Positions 33,134-42,953 of a stretch of 47,974 nt of DNA are shown here, one piece after another; the stretch's first letter is position 1; the number at the start of each line of letters is the position of its first letter. The translations under genes and the position numbers were made by a program. The notes under the pieces are model-generated. The model was not told where the DNA came from. It searched no databases and saw only the letters and a program-made list of their open reading frames with translations. Origin of the DNA: Clostridia bacterium (GTDB lineage: Bacteria > Bacillota > Clostridia > Oscillospirales > CAG-272); assembly GCA_017518975.1 (NCBI GenBank), contig JAFWTH010000053.1, forward strand, positions 1-47,974, written 5' to 3'.

Positions 33134-33931
33134 TCATCCCTCAAAAGGCGCCGTGATTTCTCTCATTCGTCTCGCGACTTTTTGAGCGTCCGAGGACGTT
33201 CCGCATTCAAATGCGAGAAATTTATCATATCCGCTTTTCTTAATTGCGGAGAAAATATTAGTATAGTTCAATTCACCGGTACCGGGTTCCTGTCTTCCGG
33301 GATTGTCAGCTATATGAAAATGTCCGATAAGATCGATATTTTCAGTTATATTTCTAATAACGTTGCCCTCTGTTATTTGCTGATGATAAATATCAAATAG
33401 TACTTTAACAGCAGGTGAATCGACGCGTTTGACAAGATCGAAAGCCTCTGAACTTTCACTGATAAGATAACCTGTATGGTCTACAAGAACGTTAAGCGGT
33501 TCAAATACTACGCAGATACCGTTTTCATCCGCTATTTTGCCGAACTCTGAAAGCAGATCGGCCACCATTTCGACCTGCTTTTCCCTCTCGATATCAAAAC
33601 GTTCATTTCCACACGTTGCAACGATATTAGGTACGCCGAGAATTCTGCAAGCACTTACAGTTTCACGGAAAGCTTTCATAAACGGTTCTTTTGAATCCTC
33701 GTATACCATTCCGTGTGACCAATCAAGGTATTTATTCAAGCTTGAATCGGTTGATTCTATAAGAAGTGAAGTATTTATCATCTCTTCTTTTTTAAGATAA
33801 TCAGAGGCTTTTTCAAGATCGAGTCCGACCCATGAAAGATTCTCAAATGCGGAAAAACCGCATTTTTTTGCTTCATTTACGTTTTGATACCAGTCCCCGC
33901 CGAACCACCATCCGCATGACGAAAATTTCAT
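33134..33931 (-). CDS. Sugar phosphate isomerase/epimerase, hydroxypyruvate-isomerase-like
   Basis: A 265-residue TIM-barrel protein of the AP endonuclease 2/xylose isomerase-like superfamily. The metal-binding residues are in VVFEPLN (E), LFDIYHQQ (D, H), GHFHIADNPGRQEPGTGELN (about 208-227; H residues) and AFECG (E), a pattern shared with hydroxypyruvate isomerase Hyi and related ketose epimerases. The real substrate is unclear. It has its own consensus promoter right behind the ftsH terminator, and its RBS AAAGGA is fair. Together with the nearby oxidoreductase and glycosidase-like genes it may belong to sugar catabolism, but it is in a separate transcript. Confidence 0.88.
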   Translation of the reverse strand: MKFSSCGWWFGGDWYQNVNEAKKCGFSAFENLSWVGLDLEKASDYLKKEEMINTSLLIESTDSSLNKYLDWSHGMVYEDSKEPFMKAFRETVSACRILGVPNIVATCGNERFDIEREKQVEMVADLLSEFGKIADENGICVVFEPLNVLVDHTGYLISESSEAFDLVKRVDSPAVKVLFDIYHQQITEGNVIRNITENIDLIGHFHIADNPGRQEPGTGELNYTNIFSAIKKSGYDKFLAFECGTSSDAQKVARRMREITAPFEG

Positions 33932-33979
33932 TTGAATCCTTTCTGCGTTATTTTATTCGCCTATATATTTACTAAGCCG

Positions 33980-34008
33980 ATTATATCAATTCAAAACACG
34001 GATGTCAA
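33980..34008 (-). promoter_or_regulatory. Consensus promoter of the isomerase gene
   Basis: -35 TTGACA (34008-34003), 17-base spacer, -10 TATAAT (33985-33980); both hexamers are perfect matches to the sigma-A consensus. It starts six bases past the ftsH terminator. Confidence 0.88.
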
Positions 34009-34013
34009 TATGC

Positions 34014-34049
34014 AAAACCCGTACGGGTTCGAGCCCCGTACGGGTTTTT
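34014..34049 (-). terminator. Terminator after ftsH
   Basis: CCCGTACGGG (34035-34044) and CCCGTACGGG (34018-34027), each a palindrome, form a 10-bp stem with a seven-base loop, extended by A/T pairs on both sides (AAAA...TTTT). It lies three bases past the ftsH stop. Confidence 0.9.
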
Positions 34050-34052
34050 GGC

Positions 34053-36194
34053 CTATTTCAAATCATCTGATTCGTCATTGTCTGTTTTGGTCGGTTCAGT
34101 ATCGTTTTCAGGTTTGGAGGGATCGTGAGGAACGTAGTTAACATCGGAGTTCTCGGTATTTGAAACGTCAGAATCCATCAGGTCTTTCTGATTGTTAAAC
34201 ACCCCTCCGTTTTTTTTCATTTCTTCGCGTCTGCGCTCTTCTTCGCGGCGTCTTTCCTCTTCTTTGATATGAGCCGCTCTGCGCTTATTCTCTTCTTCGC
34301 TCTTTCTCCTCTTTTCCGCGACCATGGATTCAAGTTCTTCCATAGTAGGCTCGCTTTCCATAACGAGTTTGAACTGCTCTTCTTCCATGATCTCGTTCTT
34401 TATCAGATATTCAGCGATAAAGTGCAGTTTAGCGATATTCTCGTTCAGAATGCTTTCCGCATCATTATAAGCGAAGGAAATAATTTTTTTGATTTCCTCG
34501 TCGATTTTTGCCGCGGTCTCCTCAGAATAATTCTTAGTGTTATTGAAGTCGCGTCCGAGAAATACTTCGTCGCTTGTTGAATCGTTTCCGTAAAGGATCG
34601 GACCGAGTTCGTCGCTCATTCCGTATTTCATGACCATTTGACGCGCAATGGAAGTTGCCTGCTGGATGTCGCGGGACGCGCCTGACGTAACGTCACCGAA
34701 TATGATACTTTCCGCCGCGCGACCGCCAAGATCCGTCGCGATCTTGCCCATCATCTCGCTTTTAGTCATCTGATTTCTGTCGCGCTTGGGAAGGTTGAGC
34801 GTATAACCGAGCGCACCGCCGCTGGGAATTATCGAAATCTGATGAACGGGATCATCCTTTTGTCTGAAGTAAGCAACAACGGCGTGACCGGCCTCGTGAT
34901 ATGCTGTATTCTTCTTTTCTTCATCAGTAAAGATACGGGATTTTTTTGTTGTTCCCACGATGACTTTGATCATTGATTCCTCAATATCATTCATACCGAT
35001 GAGATGTTTCCCTTTTCTTGCAGCAAGAAGGGCGGCTTCATTGAGTAAGTTGGCAAGATCAGCGCCGGTGAATCCAACCGTTGTTCTCGCAACGACCTCA
35101 AGATCTACACTTTCTTCAAGCGGTTTGTTGCGCGAATGAACTTTCAGTATTTCAATGCGGCCTTTGATATCGGGATAATTCATGGTAACACGTCTGTCAA
35201 ATCTACCCGGTCTCAAAAGAGCGGGGTCAAGAATATCGGGACGGTTAGTCGCCGCCATTACAATGACGCCAGCGTTCGTGTCAAATCCGTCCATCTCGAC
35301 AAGAAGCTGGTTAAGCGTCTGTTCCCTTTCGTCGTGTCCGCCGCCGAGACCTGCGCCTCTGTGACGACCGACAGCGTCGATCTCGTCGATAAAGATAATT
35401 GCAGCGGGATTCTTTTTCGCAGTATCAAAGAGATCACGGACGCGAGATGCGCCGACTCCCACGTACATTTCAACAAAATCCGAACCTGAAATTGAGTAGA
35501 AAGGAACACCGGCCTCACCCGCTACGGCCTTTGCGATCAGAGTTTTACCCGTTCCGGGAGGTCCGACAAGAAGGACACCATGAGGAATCTTGGCTCCGAG
35601 TTTTGTAAAATAAGACGGATTCCGGAGGAATTCCACGATCTCTTCAAGTTCAGCCTTCTCCTCGTCGGCTCCGGCAACGTCTTTGAAAAATACGTTCGTT
35701 TTATCGACGGAAGCAAGTTTTGCTTTCGCCCGACCGACCGAATTCAAGCGTGAACCTCTGCCTCCTATCTCGGAACGCATGAAGAAGATCCACATTGCTA
35801 TGATCAAAACGATAATTATTACGTAAGGAATATATGGAACCCAAAACGGCACTTCGTTCGGTCCCGGATAATCGTAATATTCGATAATCCCTTTTTTTAG
35901 CTGTTCGCTTATAACTGGATTAAGATCCTCGTAAAAAATAGCAAGGTCTCTTACTTTATATTTGACGTACTTTTCCGTTTCGGTTCCGTCTGAAGCTTTA
36001 TCGCGAACGACAAGCTTAACGTTATTATCGCCGTCAACTTCAAAACTTTTGACCCGTTCGTTCTCAAAGAGGGTAACTATATCGCTGTAGTGTACCGAAT
36101 CCGACGGAACTCGGGACCAAAGAACAGCTGTTGTTACGATAATCACGGCAATAAAAACAATATAGATAATAATATTTTTAAAACTGTGTTTCAT
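34053..36194 (-). CDS. ftsH: ATP-dependent zinc metalloprotease FtsH
   Basis: A 713-residue membrane-anchored AAA+ protease for quality control of membrane and regulatory proteins. Two membrane segments (about 7-27 and 121-139) flank a periplasmic-side domain. The AAA module has Walker A GPPGTGKT, Walker [12 protein letters not shown], pore-type [10 protein letters not shown] and the second region of homology [20 protein letters not shown] (about 320-339). The peptidase has HEAGH and the downstream D ligand region. The C-terminal ~70 residues are a charged coiled segment rich in E, K and R, then an acidic N/S/D tail that is longer than in E. coli. It follows hpt after 36 bases in the usual tilS-hpt-ftsH order. 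Confidence 0.97.
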   Translation of the reverse strand: MKHSFKNIIIYIVFIAVIIVTTAVLWSRVPSDSVHYSDIVTLFENERVKSFEVDGDNNVKLVVRDKASDGTETEKYVKYKVRDLAIFYEDLNPVISEQLKKGIIEYYDYPGPNEVPFWVPYIPYVIIIVLIIAMWIFFMRSEIGGRGSRLNSVGRAKAKLASVDKTNVFFKDVAGADEEKAELEEIVEFLRNPSYFTKLGAKIPHGVLLVGPPGTGKTLIAKAVAGEAGVPFYSISGSDFVEMYVGVGASRVRDLFDTAKKNPAAIIFIDEIDAVGRHRGAGLGGGHDEREQTLNQLLVEMDGFDTNAGVIVMAATNRPDILDPALLRPGRFDRRVTMNYPDIKGRIEILKVHSRNKPLEESVDLEVVARTTVGFTGADLANLLNEAALLAARKGKHLIGMNDIEESMIKVIVGTTKKSRIFTDEEKKNTAYHEAGHAVVAYFRQKDDPVHQISIIPSGGALGYTLNLPKRDRNQMTKSEMMGKIATDLGGRAAESIIFGDVTSGASRDIQQATSIARQMVMKYGMSDELGPILYGNDSTSDEVFLGRDFNNTKNYSEETAAKIDEEIKKIISFAYNDAESILNENIAKLHFIAEYLIKNEIMEEEQFKLVMESEPTMEELESMVAEKRRKSEEENKRRAAHIKEEERRREEERRREEMKKNGGVFNNQKDLMDSDVSNTENSDVNYVPHDPSKPENDTEPTKTDNDESDDLK

Positions 36195-36230
36195 CTATTT
36201 ACCTCCGTATCCCCGATGTGAAGCGGTGAA

Positions 36231-36800
36231 TCAGCTCTTCCATACTCCGGGTTTGAGAACGCCTATGTAAGGAAGAGACCTGTAATGCTCGTTAAAATCA
36301 AGACCGTACCCGACAACGAATTCATCCGGGATTGTGAAACCGGTATAATCCGGAACAAAATCAACCGTACGTCTTGAAGGTTTATCAAGCAAAGTACACG
36401 TTTTAACGGAACCGGCGCCGGCGATTTCAAGATACTTTGAAAGATATGAAAGCGTCCGTCCGCTGTCGATTATGTCTTCTACGATGATTATATCCTTATC
36501 GGAGAGATCTTTTCTGTGAAGGTCGAGAAGTATATTTACTTTTCCCGAGGAAACCGTGTTAGCTCCGTAGGAAGAAACTTTCATGAAATCAATTTCGACC
36601 GGCGTGGAAAGCTTTTTCATGAGATCGCCCATAAAAACAACGCTTCCTTTAAGTATACCCAAAAGCAAAAGGTCTCTTTCACTCTCTCGGCTGTCTTTAT
36701 CAATCTGTTCGGCAATGACGGAGACAGCTTCAGATATTTGCTCTTCAGTAAGCAGAATATGGTCAATATCTTCGGAATCGTCAAATTTTCTCATAATCAT
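36231..36800 (-). CDS. hpt: Hypoxanthine-guanine phosphoribosyltransferase
   Basis: A 189-residue HPRT that salvages hypoxanthine and guanine with PRPP. The PRPP motif IIIVEDIIDSGRTLSYL (about 103-119), the LLGILKGSVVFMGDL segment and the KVSSYGA segment are as expected. The ATG at 36800 has AAGGTG upstream; a second ATG two codons later is possible. It starts six bases after tilS. With xpt elsewhere in the window the organism has two purine PRTs. Confidence 0.95.
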   Translation of the reverse strand: MIMRKFDDSEDIDHILLTEEQISEAVSVIAEQIDKDSRESERDLLLLGILKGSVVFMGDLMKKLSTPVEIDFMKVSSYGANTVSSGKVNILLDLHRKDLSDKDIIIVEDIIDSGRTLSYLSKYLEIAGAGSVKTCTLLDKPSRRTVDFVPDYTGFTIPDEFVVGYGLDFNEHYRSLPYIGVLKPGVWKS

Positions 36801-36806
36801 ATGGCG

Positions 36807-38219
36807 TCACCTTTCAAAGTCTTTTTTCAATTCTTTTTCATAAAAGCATAACCACACGGACTCGTTCCCATTAACGGATGACGGTGAAACCCCGTCTCGA
36901 AGCGGGAAACCCGGTATCCAGATAATTCCGTCATTATCCGCGATAATGGGCAAGCGGTTTCTTTTATCAAACGGAATCTTTTTTTCAGAAAAAAGTTTCT
37001 TTACTTTTCGTGTTATTCCGCCGAACCTGAAAGAATCTCCGTCAACTCTACCTCTTATAAAAATATCACCTTTTATTTTATCAAAATTTGTCAGTTTGTG
37101 TATAGATAAATTGTAAATATTTTCTAGTAAAAAGAGAGTCGGCAATGGATTTGTTGACGCGGCGACAGCTACGTCTCCGAAAACGAACGGCTCACCGTCA
37201 ACTTTAAGATGGAAAGCCCCTTCAATTCCGTCGCAATGCAGTCTGCCGATGCTGAAATAAACTGATTCACCGGAACGTGTAAAGAAGATCCCGTCAGGAA
37301 GACTTAGAAAAACCGTACCTTTCTTGTTTCTTATCGCGTCAATAACGGAATCAACGTGAGTCTTTGAAAGTGTTCTTTTGCCTCCCGCAAACCGATAAAG
37401 TCGTTCAATCACCCTTGAGAGTACGGCGTTGTGAAGATTCAACAGTTTGTCAAGCGACTGTGTTCCGCATCCGTTTTTATCGATAAAACTATCTGCAGCC
37501 GATAAAATGTAATCGTCGTCAGCACGAAGAATAGAGCACATCCTGCTGACGGAATCAACGGGATCGTTTGTTATGGTGCCCAGCAGCGGGACTATTCTGT
37601 TTCTAATATAGTTTCTTGTGTATTCCGTATCGGTATTTGTTCGGTCGATATTGTAAGAAATGCCGTTTTTTCGGCAATAATCTCTGATCAATGATGAAGA
37701 ACATAGTATCAGCGGTCTGATATACTTGCCGTCCCTCACCGGCGGGATCCCCGTCATACCATGAGTCCCGCTTCCGCGCAAAAGATTAAACAAAACAGTT
37801 TCAAGATTGTCGTCTGCATTATGTGCAGTAGCAATAAGTGATACTCCGTTAAATTCGGAAACGAGAGAATCAAAGAATCCATATCTTACATTACGTGCAG
37901 TTTCTTCAATCCCTTTCCCTTCTCGTTTTGCGATCGTGGGAACGTCGATTCGGGAAATCCTTATCGGAACTCCGTACTCATTAGCCCATTCAACGCAGTT
38001 CATCTCGTCTCTGTCTGCGTCCTCGCCTCTTATCATATGATTGACGTGAGCGCAAATTATTTCTTTACGTTCATGCGTGTACTCTTTCAAAAGCAACAAA
38101 AGGACTCGTGAATCGGCACCGCCCGAAAAGCCTATTATTATCCTGTCCGCTTTATCGATCAAATTACCGATCCCGAAATCCGAAAGAGCTTTTTCAAATC
38201 GAATTTTTACGTCATCCAT
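36807..38219 (-). CDS. tilS: tRNA(Ile)-lysidine synthase
   Basis: A 470-residue TilS, which converts C34 of tRNA-Ile(CAU) to lysidine so that it reads AUA. The ATP pyrophosphatase P-loop GFSGGADSRVLLL is at about 29-41, followed by CAHVNHMIRG, ATAHNADDNLETVLFNLLRGSG (split, about 130-151) and YTRNYIRNRIVP. A C-terminal substrate-binding TilS_C-like part (about 385-470) is present. The ATG has GGAG upstream. The gene precedes hpt and ftsH as in most Firmicutes. Confidence 0.96.
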   Translation of the reverse strand: MDDVKIRFEKALSDFGIGNLIDKADRIIIGFSGGADSRVLLLLLKEYTHERKEIICAHVNHMIRGEDADRDEMNCVEWANEYGVPIRISRIDVPTIAKREGKGIEETARNVRYGFFDSLVSEFNGVSLIATAHNADDNLETVLFNLLRGSGTHGMTGIPPVRDGKYIRPLILCSSSLIRDYCRKNGISYNIDRTNTDTEYTRNYIRNRIVPLLGTITNDPVDSVSRMCSILRADDDYILSAADSFIDKNGCGTQSLDKLLNLHNAVLSRVIERLYRFAGGKRTLSKTHVDSVIDAIRNKKGTVFLSLPDGIFFTRSGESVYFSIGRLHCDGIEGAFHLKVDGEPFVFGDVAVAASTNPLPTLFLLENIYNLSIHKLTNFDKIKGDIFIRGRVDGDSFRFGGITRKVKKLFSEKKIPFDKRNRLPIIADNDGIIWIPGFPLRDGVSPSSVNGNESVWLCFYEKELKKDFER

Positions 38220-38245
38220 TTTATACTCCGGATTATTATTATACT

Positions 38246-38488
38246 TCAGTTTGTGCCGACCTCAAATACGACTCCTACAGACAAAACGGCAACACAGATG
38301 AGAAGAACGTTTTTGATCATACCGGGGATCTCGAAATAGTATTTTAACGACAAAACAGGCGATGAACTCATTAAATGAACGAAATATAATATCAGTATGG
38401 AAAACAGCGCTGTTAAGAATAATGCAAGTTTTGAAACGCGAAAATAATATGTATCTGCCTTGGATTTGAGTTTGATATGATTTTTCAT
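38246..38488 (-). CDS. Small two-helix membrane protein of unknown function
   Basis: An 80-residue protein that I do not recognise. A short basic N-terminus (MKNHIKLKSKADTYYF) is followed by two predicted membrane helices (about 20-42 and 56-77) and no soluble domain. It is probably real: the ATG has GGAG nine bases upstream, and it fills the gap between spoVB (26 bases) and tilS (26 bases) on the same strand. The size and place recall FtsL/DivIC-like or sporulation membrane proteins, but there is no coiled coil, so no function is assigned. Confidence 0.7.
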   Translation of the reverse strand: MKNHIKLKSKADTYYFRVSKLALFLTALFSILILYFVHLMSSSPVLSLKYYFEIPGMIKNVLLICVAVLSVGVVFEVGTN

Positions 38489-38514
38489 TAAGTCATCTCC
38501 GGGATCAATTATTA

Positions 38515-40107
38515 CTAATATCTGATTTTATCACGAAGGAAGACTTTTCTCAACCGGAAATTGTTCCCGCCTGAAAGAATAATATTTGATAAAAAATATA
38601 CGGAGATGAACAGAACTATCATAACAGGCGAGGAAAGCGAAGAAAAGATCGGTAGTTTTTTTACGAAAAAGATGATAAACGATGAAATCAACGCGGAAAG
38701 ACCTGATCGGAAAACGGAGGGAACAACAGAAGGCTTGAATCCTGTTTTTCTGACGAGGCAAGAGAAACTCAGTACAAAATTCAATATCTCACAAAAATAA
38801 ACGGTTATAAGATATCCGTATATACCGAAAATAGGGACAAGAAAAAATACAAGGACAAGACTTGATGCGGCATCGACGATGTTTATCTTCATAGAATCGA
38901 GTTGAGCACCCAGCCCTTTCAATAAAGCGTCAACGGTCGAATCAAGATACATCACCGGAATAAGAGGCGCCATTATAATGATTCCTTCGATTGCTTCTTT
39001 TTGTCCGTAAAGGTTCATACCCAATTCTTTTGCAAAATTCAAAAACACTGCAGAGGTACAGACAGAGAAAAAGATTGATGCGGAAAGTGCCTTGTTTCCG
39101 GCTCGTCTGATCTTTTCAACGTCTCCCGTTGCGAAATACCCCGCGATTTCGGGAATCAAAAGAGATGAAAAAGAAGCGGGCAAAGCAGAAGGAAACAGAA
39201 TGAGCGGAAAAACCATTCCCTGTATGATCCCGTACGCCGAAAGCGCCGCTGAAGCGTTGAGTCCGTTTTTTCGTAATCCTCTCGGAATAAGCAAGTGCTC
39301 TGCGGTTACAAGACCTGACCTTGCATACGATCCGATGGCGGTAGGAAGAGAAATACCGGACGCCTCTTTGATGTTTGCCCGTATTCTTTCACATTCGTAT
39401 GATTCGTTTTCACCCGGTTTGACCCCGGCCGGTATTTTTGAATCGGAAATATACAAAAATAAGTTGACAAATAGTGAGATCGCCTCGGCAGCTGCGGATC
39501 CGCCAACTACGGCAACGCAGGCGTATTCAACAGGATCTGCCCCGAAAGGAACAGAGAGAGAAAGAAGAGCCGATGTTACGGTAATCTTAAGAAATTGCTC
39601 GGAAATGAACGATACGGCGTTTTTGTAGGCCTTTCTGACACCCGTAAAATAACCGGACAAAGCAGAAGTAACGGATATTGCAGGAAGACTCACGGCAACG
39701 ATTTTCAAAGAAGTCACGCATCGGGAGTCACCTAACAGTTTTCCTCCGATAAGAGTTGAAAAAACAAAAAGAACAGACGAAGAAATAAGACTGAACAGAA
39801 GACTGTACAGTACGCATGATCTTATAACAGAAGAAGCGCATTTGGAGTATTCTCGTTTAATTGACCTTTTTTTTTCAAGTATCGCGGTTTTTTCAGAAGA
39901 TAATCTGACGGATGCGAGATTTACGCCAGAACATGCAAAAACAACGGCTAACCCGTACACGCTCATCACGAGTGTGAAAAGTCCCATACTTTCAGTGCCG
40001 ATTTTTTCTGATATGTATGCATTGAAACTGACGGCGATAAATCTCAAAAGAATATTAACGATTGCAAGTCCGGCGCCGTTAATGATAAACAGTTTTTTTC
40101 GTTTCAA
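38515..40107 (-). CDS. spoVB: SpoVB-type polysaccharide/lipid flippase
   Basis: A 530-residue MATE/MOP-superfamily membrane protein with about 14 membrane segments, closest in style to SpoVB, implicated in moving lipid-linked precursors for spore cortex. Typical features are the early YISEKIGTESMGLFTLVMSVYGLAV-type segment (about 31-55) and FPSALPASFSSLLIPEIAGY (about 309-328). General wall flippases (MurJ/YtgP) are relatives, so the sporulation role rests on resemblance plus the sigma-E-like promoter upstream. The start is TTG at 40107, with GGGGA before it. Confidence 0.88.
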   Translation of the reverse strand: MKRKKLFIINGAGLAIVNILLRFIAVSFNAYISEKIGTESMGLFTLVMSVYGLAVVFACSGVNLASVRLSSEKTAILEKKRSIKREYSKCASSVIRSCVLYSLLFSLISSSVLFVFSTLIGGKLLGDSRCVTSLKIVAVSLPAISVTSALSGYFTGVRKAYKNAVSFISEQFLKITVTSALLSLSVPFGADPVEYACVAVVGGSAAAEAISLFVNLFLYISDSKIPAGVKPGENESYECERIRANIKEASGISLPTAIGSYARSGLVTAEHLLIPRGLRKNGLNASAALSAYGIIQGMVFPLILFPSALPASFSSLLIPEIAGYFATGDVEKIRRAGNKALSASIFFSVCTSAVFLNFAKELGMNLYGQKEAIEGIIIMAPLIPVMYLDSTVDALLKGLGAQLDSMKINIVDAASSLVLVFFLVPIFGIYGYLITVYFCEILNFVLSFSCLVRKTGFKPSVVPSVFRSGLSALISSFIIFFVKKLPIFSSLSSPVMIVLFISVYFLSNIILSGGNNFRLRKVFLRDKIRY

Positions 40108-40139
40108 AAGACATCCCCGCTTAATTGGCAGTTCTGTCT

Positions 40140-40168
40140 ATTTTATGAATCCGATAAAATGAATATTA
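40140..40168 (-). promoter_or_regulatory. Possible sigma-E-type promoter of spoVB
   Basis: On the minus strand TAATATT (40168-40162), 14-base spacer, CATAAAAT (40147-40140). This fits the mother-cell sigma-E consensus (KMATATT, 13-15, CATACANT) with one mismatch. Expression of spoVB by sigma-E is known in B. subtilis. Confidence 0.5.
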
Positions 40169-40174
40169 TGAAGA

Positions 40175-40837
40175 TCAAGCAAGAAGAAGAGTTTTTAATT
40201 GGTCAACGGATTCAACGATCGCATCAGCACCTGCAAGTTCGAACTCTTCCCTTGTGCCGTATCCGTAAAGTACCCCGACAGAGGACATTGAACACGCTTT
40301 TGCACCGTCGATGTCATAATGGCGGTCTCCTATTAAAACTGCCTCATCTCTGGATGGCTCCGAAAGTTCTTTGAAAACGCAGTTCAAAACGTCTGATTTT
40401 TTTTCACGTGAGCCGTCGAGAGTTGCTCCTACGAAAACGTCGATATACTTCATAAGGGAAAACCTGTCAACGATCTTTATAGCAAACGTTTCAGGTTTAG
40501 AAGTCGCGACACAAAGAGTCTTTCCCTCTGATTTGAGATCTGAGAACAAGGATTCTATACCTGGATAAGGAGCACATTCGAACTGTCCTTTCTCAGCATA
40601 GTATTCACGAAAAATCTTAATTGCATCTTTTGTTCTCTCAGCATCAAACCCGTAATTCTCAGGAAAGGATTGTGACATCGGAGGACCCAGAAAACAGTCG
40701 AGTGTATCTCCTTTTTTTACCGGAACGCCAAATTGAGACAGAGCGTATCTTACGCCGTTTTTGATTCCGGGTCCAGTATCGATAATCGTCCCGTCGAGAT
40801 CAAAGAAAATATACTTTTTGTCACTAAAAACCATCAT
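40175..40837 (-). CDS. HAD phosphatase, Gph/PpaX-like
   Basis: A 220-residue HAD hydrolase with a C1 helical cap, resembling phosphoglycolate phosphatase. Motif I is FFDLDGTIIDTG (nucleophile in DLDGT), motif II is VATSK, and motif III/IV are in VLIGDRHYDIDGAKA. The substrate could be phosphoglycolate, pyrophosphate or a nucleotide. The gene has its own promoter (40866-40894) and ends seven bases before the putative spoVB promoter. Confidence 0.9.
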   Translation of the reverse strand: MMVFSDKKYIFFDLDGTIIDTGPGIKNGVRYALSQFGVPVKKGDTLDCFLGPPMSQSFPENYGFDAERTKDAIKIFREYYAEKGQFECAPYPGIESLFSDLKSEGKTLCVATSKPETFAIKIVDRFSLMKYIDVFVGATLDGSREKKSDVLNCVFKELSEPSRDEAVLIGDRHYDIDGAKACSMSSVGVLYGYGTREEFELAGADAIVESVDQLKTLLLA

Positions 40838-40865
40838 TTTTCATCCTGTCTGTCAACTTGCGATT

Positions 40866-40894
40866 ATTTTAACATATCGCGGGTATAAAATCAA
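40866..40894 (-). promoter_or_regulatory. Promoter of the HAD phosphatase gene
   Basis: -35 TTGATT (40894-40889), 17-base spacer, -10 TAAAAT (40871-40866). Confidence 0.65.
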
Positions 40895-40938
40895 CAAAAT
40901 TAACTCTACGGCGGCAGTATACTTCAACATCTTAATAA

Positions 40939-40968
40939 TTGACATTCAATCAAACGCTATGTTAAAAT
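40939..40968 (+). promoter_or_regulatory. Promoter of the acn-icd operon
   Basis: -35 TTGACA (40939-40944, perfect) and -10 TAAAAT (40963-40968) with an 18-base spacer, or TTAAAA with 17. The 5' UTR is about 35 bases and holds a small GGGG-CGGA-CCCC hairpin. Confidence 0.7.
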
Positions 40969-41010
40969 TATAAAAAAAGGGGCGGACCCCTATCGAAAGG
41001 TACAGGAAAA

Positions 41011-42942
41011 ATGAAATTACCTCTCGCCCGAAAAATTCTTGACTCTCATATCGTTGACGGCACACCGGAAACAGGCCGGGAAGTTGGGCTTCGTATCGAT
41101 CAGACTCTGACACAGGACGCGACGGGAACAATGGCTTATCTTGAATTTGAAGCTATGGGTATACCCCGCGTAAAAACAGAACGAAGCGTCGCTTATATAG
41201 ACCATAATACTCTTCAATCCGGGTTTGAAAACGCAGATGATCACAGGTTTATTGGTTCAACCGCAAAAAAACACGGGATATGGTTTTCAAGACCCGGGAA
41301 CGGGATATGTCATCAGGTTCACCTTGAAAGATTCGGTATTCCCGGTAAAACCCTTATCGGTTCCGACAGCCATACTCCGACGGCAGGCGGAATAGGAATG
41401 TTGGCGATCGGAGCGGGGGGGCTTGACGTTGCAGTCGCAATGGGCGGAGGATCTTACTATATCACTTATCCCGAGATAGTCAACGTCAGATTAACAGGTA
41501 AACTGAACGATTGGGTCGCAGCAAAGGACGTTATTCTTGAGGTTTTGAGAATATTGAGCGTTAAAGGCGGCGTCGGGAAAATAATCGAGTATTCCGGAGA
41601 GGGCGTTTCTTCGCTGTCTGTTCCGGAAAGAGCTACTATAACGAACATGGGAGCTGAGCTCGGTGCGACGACCTCCATCTTCCCTTCTGATGAGGTTACG
41701 AGGGCTTTTATGAAAGCCGAGGGCCGCGAATGCGATTGGATCCCCCTTTCCGCGGACGAAGACGCTGTGTATTCATCTGTCATAGACATCGATCTTTCCG
41801 CGCTTGAGCCGATGGCGGCATGTCCTCACTCCCCCGATAACGTTAAAAAAATAAGTGAGATCGGTAACATCAAGATTGACCAAGTGTGTATCGGGTCATG
41901 CACGAACAGTTCTCTTCTTGATATGATGAAAGTCGCGTATATCCTTAAAGGCAAAACCGTACATCCCGACGTCTCGCTTTCCATCGCACCGGGATCAAAA
42001 CAAGTCCTCGGAATGATGTCTAAAAACGGTTCTCTAACTTCTATGATAGAAAGCGGAGCAAGAATACTTGAAAGTGCGTGCGGTCCGTGCATCGGAATGG
42101 GCCAATCTCCTAATTCAGGTGGAGTATCGCTTCGAACTTTCAACCGCAATTTCGAAGGACGCAGCGGAACGAAAGACGCAGGAATATATCTTGTCTCACC
42201 GGAAGTCGCCGCCGCGTCAGCTCTGAACGGTTATCTTACCGATCCGAGGGAGCTCGGAAAGATGCCCGAGTTCAAAATACCTGAATTGTTCGATGTAAAC
42301 GACAATATGATCGAAAAGCCTGCGGATGAAAAAGATGCGGGATCAGTAAAAATCCTGAAAGGTCCGAACATCAAGAGTTATCCGGACACGACCCCTGTCC
42401 CGGATTCTCTCAAACTTAACGTTTCTCTGAAAGTAGGAGATAACATAACGACCGATCATATTATGCCTGCAGGCGCCAAGATCCTTCCGTTACGTTCTAA
42501 TATTCCCGCTATTTCAAAGCATTGCTTTATTGCGTGTGATCCGGATTTTCCCGAAAGGGCTGTCAGAGAAGCACCGAGCGTGATAGTCGGAGGCGTAAAC
42601 TACGGTCAGGGTTCGTCACGCGAACACGCTGCTCTTGCTCCGCTGTATCTCGGAGTTAAAGCCGTTATAGCTAAATCTTTTGCAAGAATACACAGAGCGA
42701 ATCTTATAAATGCCGGGATACTTCCCCTAGAGCTTGAAAATGAGAGTGATTATGATATTTTAAATCAAGGCGACGTTGTCATAATTAATAATATTTATGA
42801 TTCTCTCAAATCTGGTGAGTTCAAGATTACAACGGAAACAGGCAAAATAACTGTCATGGCTAAATGTCCTCTCTCGGAAAGGATGAGAGATATTCTGAAA
42901 GCAGGCGGGCTTCTCGCTTATACCAAATCGCGTTTGAATTGA
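41011..42942 (+). CDS. acn: Aconitate hydratase (short, Aquifex-type)
   Basis: A 643-residue aconitase that interconverts citrate and isocitrate. It is the shorter form, far smaller than AcnA (about 900) and similar to the Aquifex-type subgroup. The [4Fe-4S] ligands are C297 (GSCTNSS), C357 and C360 (ACGPCIGMG). The swivel domain at the C-terminus has [20 protein letters not shown] (about 529-548). The RBS is CAGGAA. It is followed after 11 bases by icd, and citrate synthase faces it, giving citrate to 2-oxoglutarate as a unit. Confidence 0.95.
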   Translation: MKLPLARKILDSHIVDGTPETGREVGLRIDQTLTQDATGTMAYLEFEAMGIPRVKTERSVAYIDHNTLQSGFENADDHRFIGSTAKKHGIWFSRPGNGICHQVHLERFGIPGKTLIGSDSHTPTAGGIGMLAIGAGGLDVAVAMGGGSYYITYPEIVNVRLTGKLNDWVAAKDVILEVLRILSVKGGVGKIIEYSGEGVSSLSVPERATITNMGAELGATTSIFPSDEVTRAFMKAEGRECDWIPLSADEDAVYSSVIDIDLSALEPMAACPHSPDNVKKISEIGNIKIDQVCIGSCTNSSLLDMMKVAYILKGKTVHPDVSLSIAPGSKQVLGMMSKNGSLTSMIESGARILESACGPCIGMGQSPNSGGVSLRTFNRNFEGRSGTKDAGIYLVSPEVAAASALNGYLTDPRELGKMPEFKIPELFDVNDNMIEKPADEKDAGSVKILKGPNIKSYPDTTPVPDSLKLNVSLKVGDNITTDHIMPAGAKILPLRSNIPAISKHCFIACDPDFPERAVREAPSVIVGGVNYGQGSSREHAALAPLYLGVKAVIAKSFARIHRANLINAGILPLELENESDYDILNQGDVVIINNIYDSLKSGEFKITTETGKITVMAKCPLSERMRDILKAGGLLAYTKSRLN

Positions 42943-42953
42943 GGAGGCTTTTA

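Noticed and set aside
34014..34049. Sequence GGGTTCGAGCCC resembling a tRNA T-arm
   Set aside because: It is the loop side of the ftsH terminator palindrome; no acceptor, D or anticodon arms and no CCA-side pairing are found upstream.
39092..39628. 178-residue open frame opposite spoVB
   Set aside because: Antisense shadow of a clear membrane protein gene with no SD and no plausible product.
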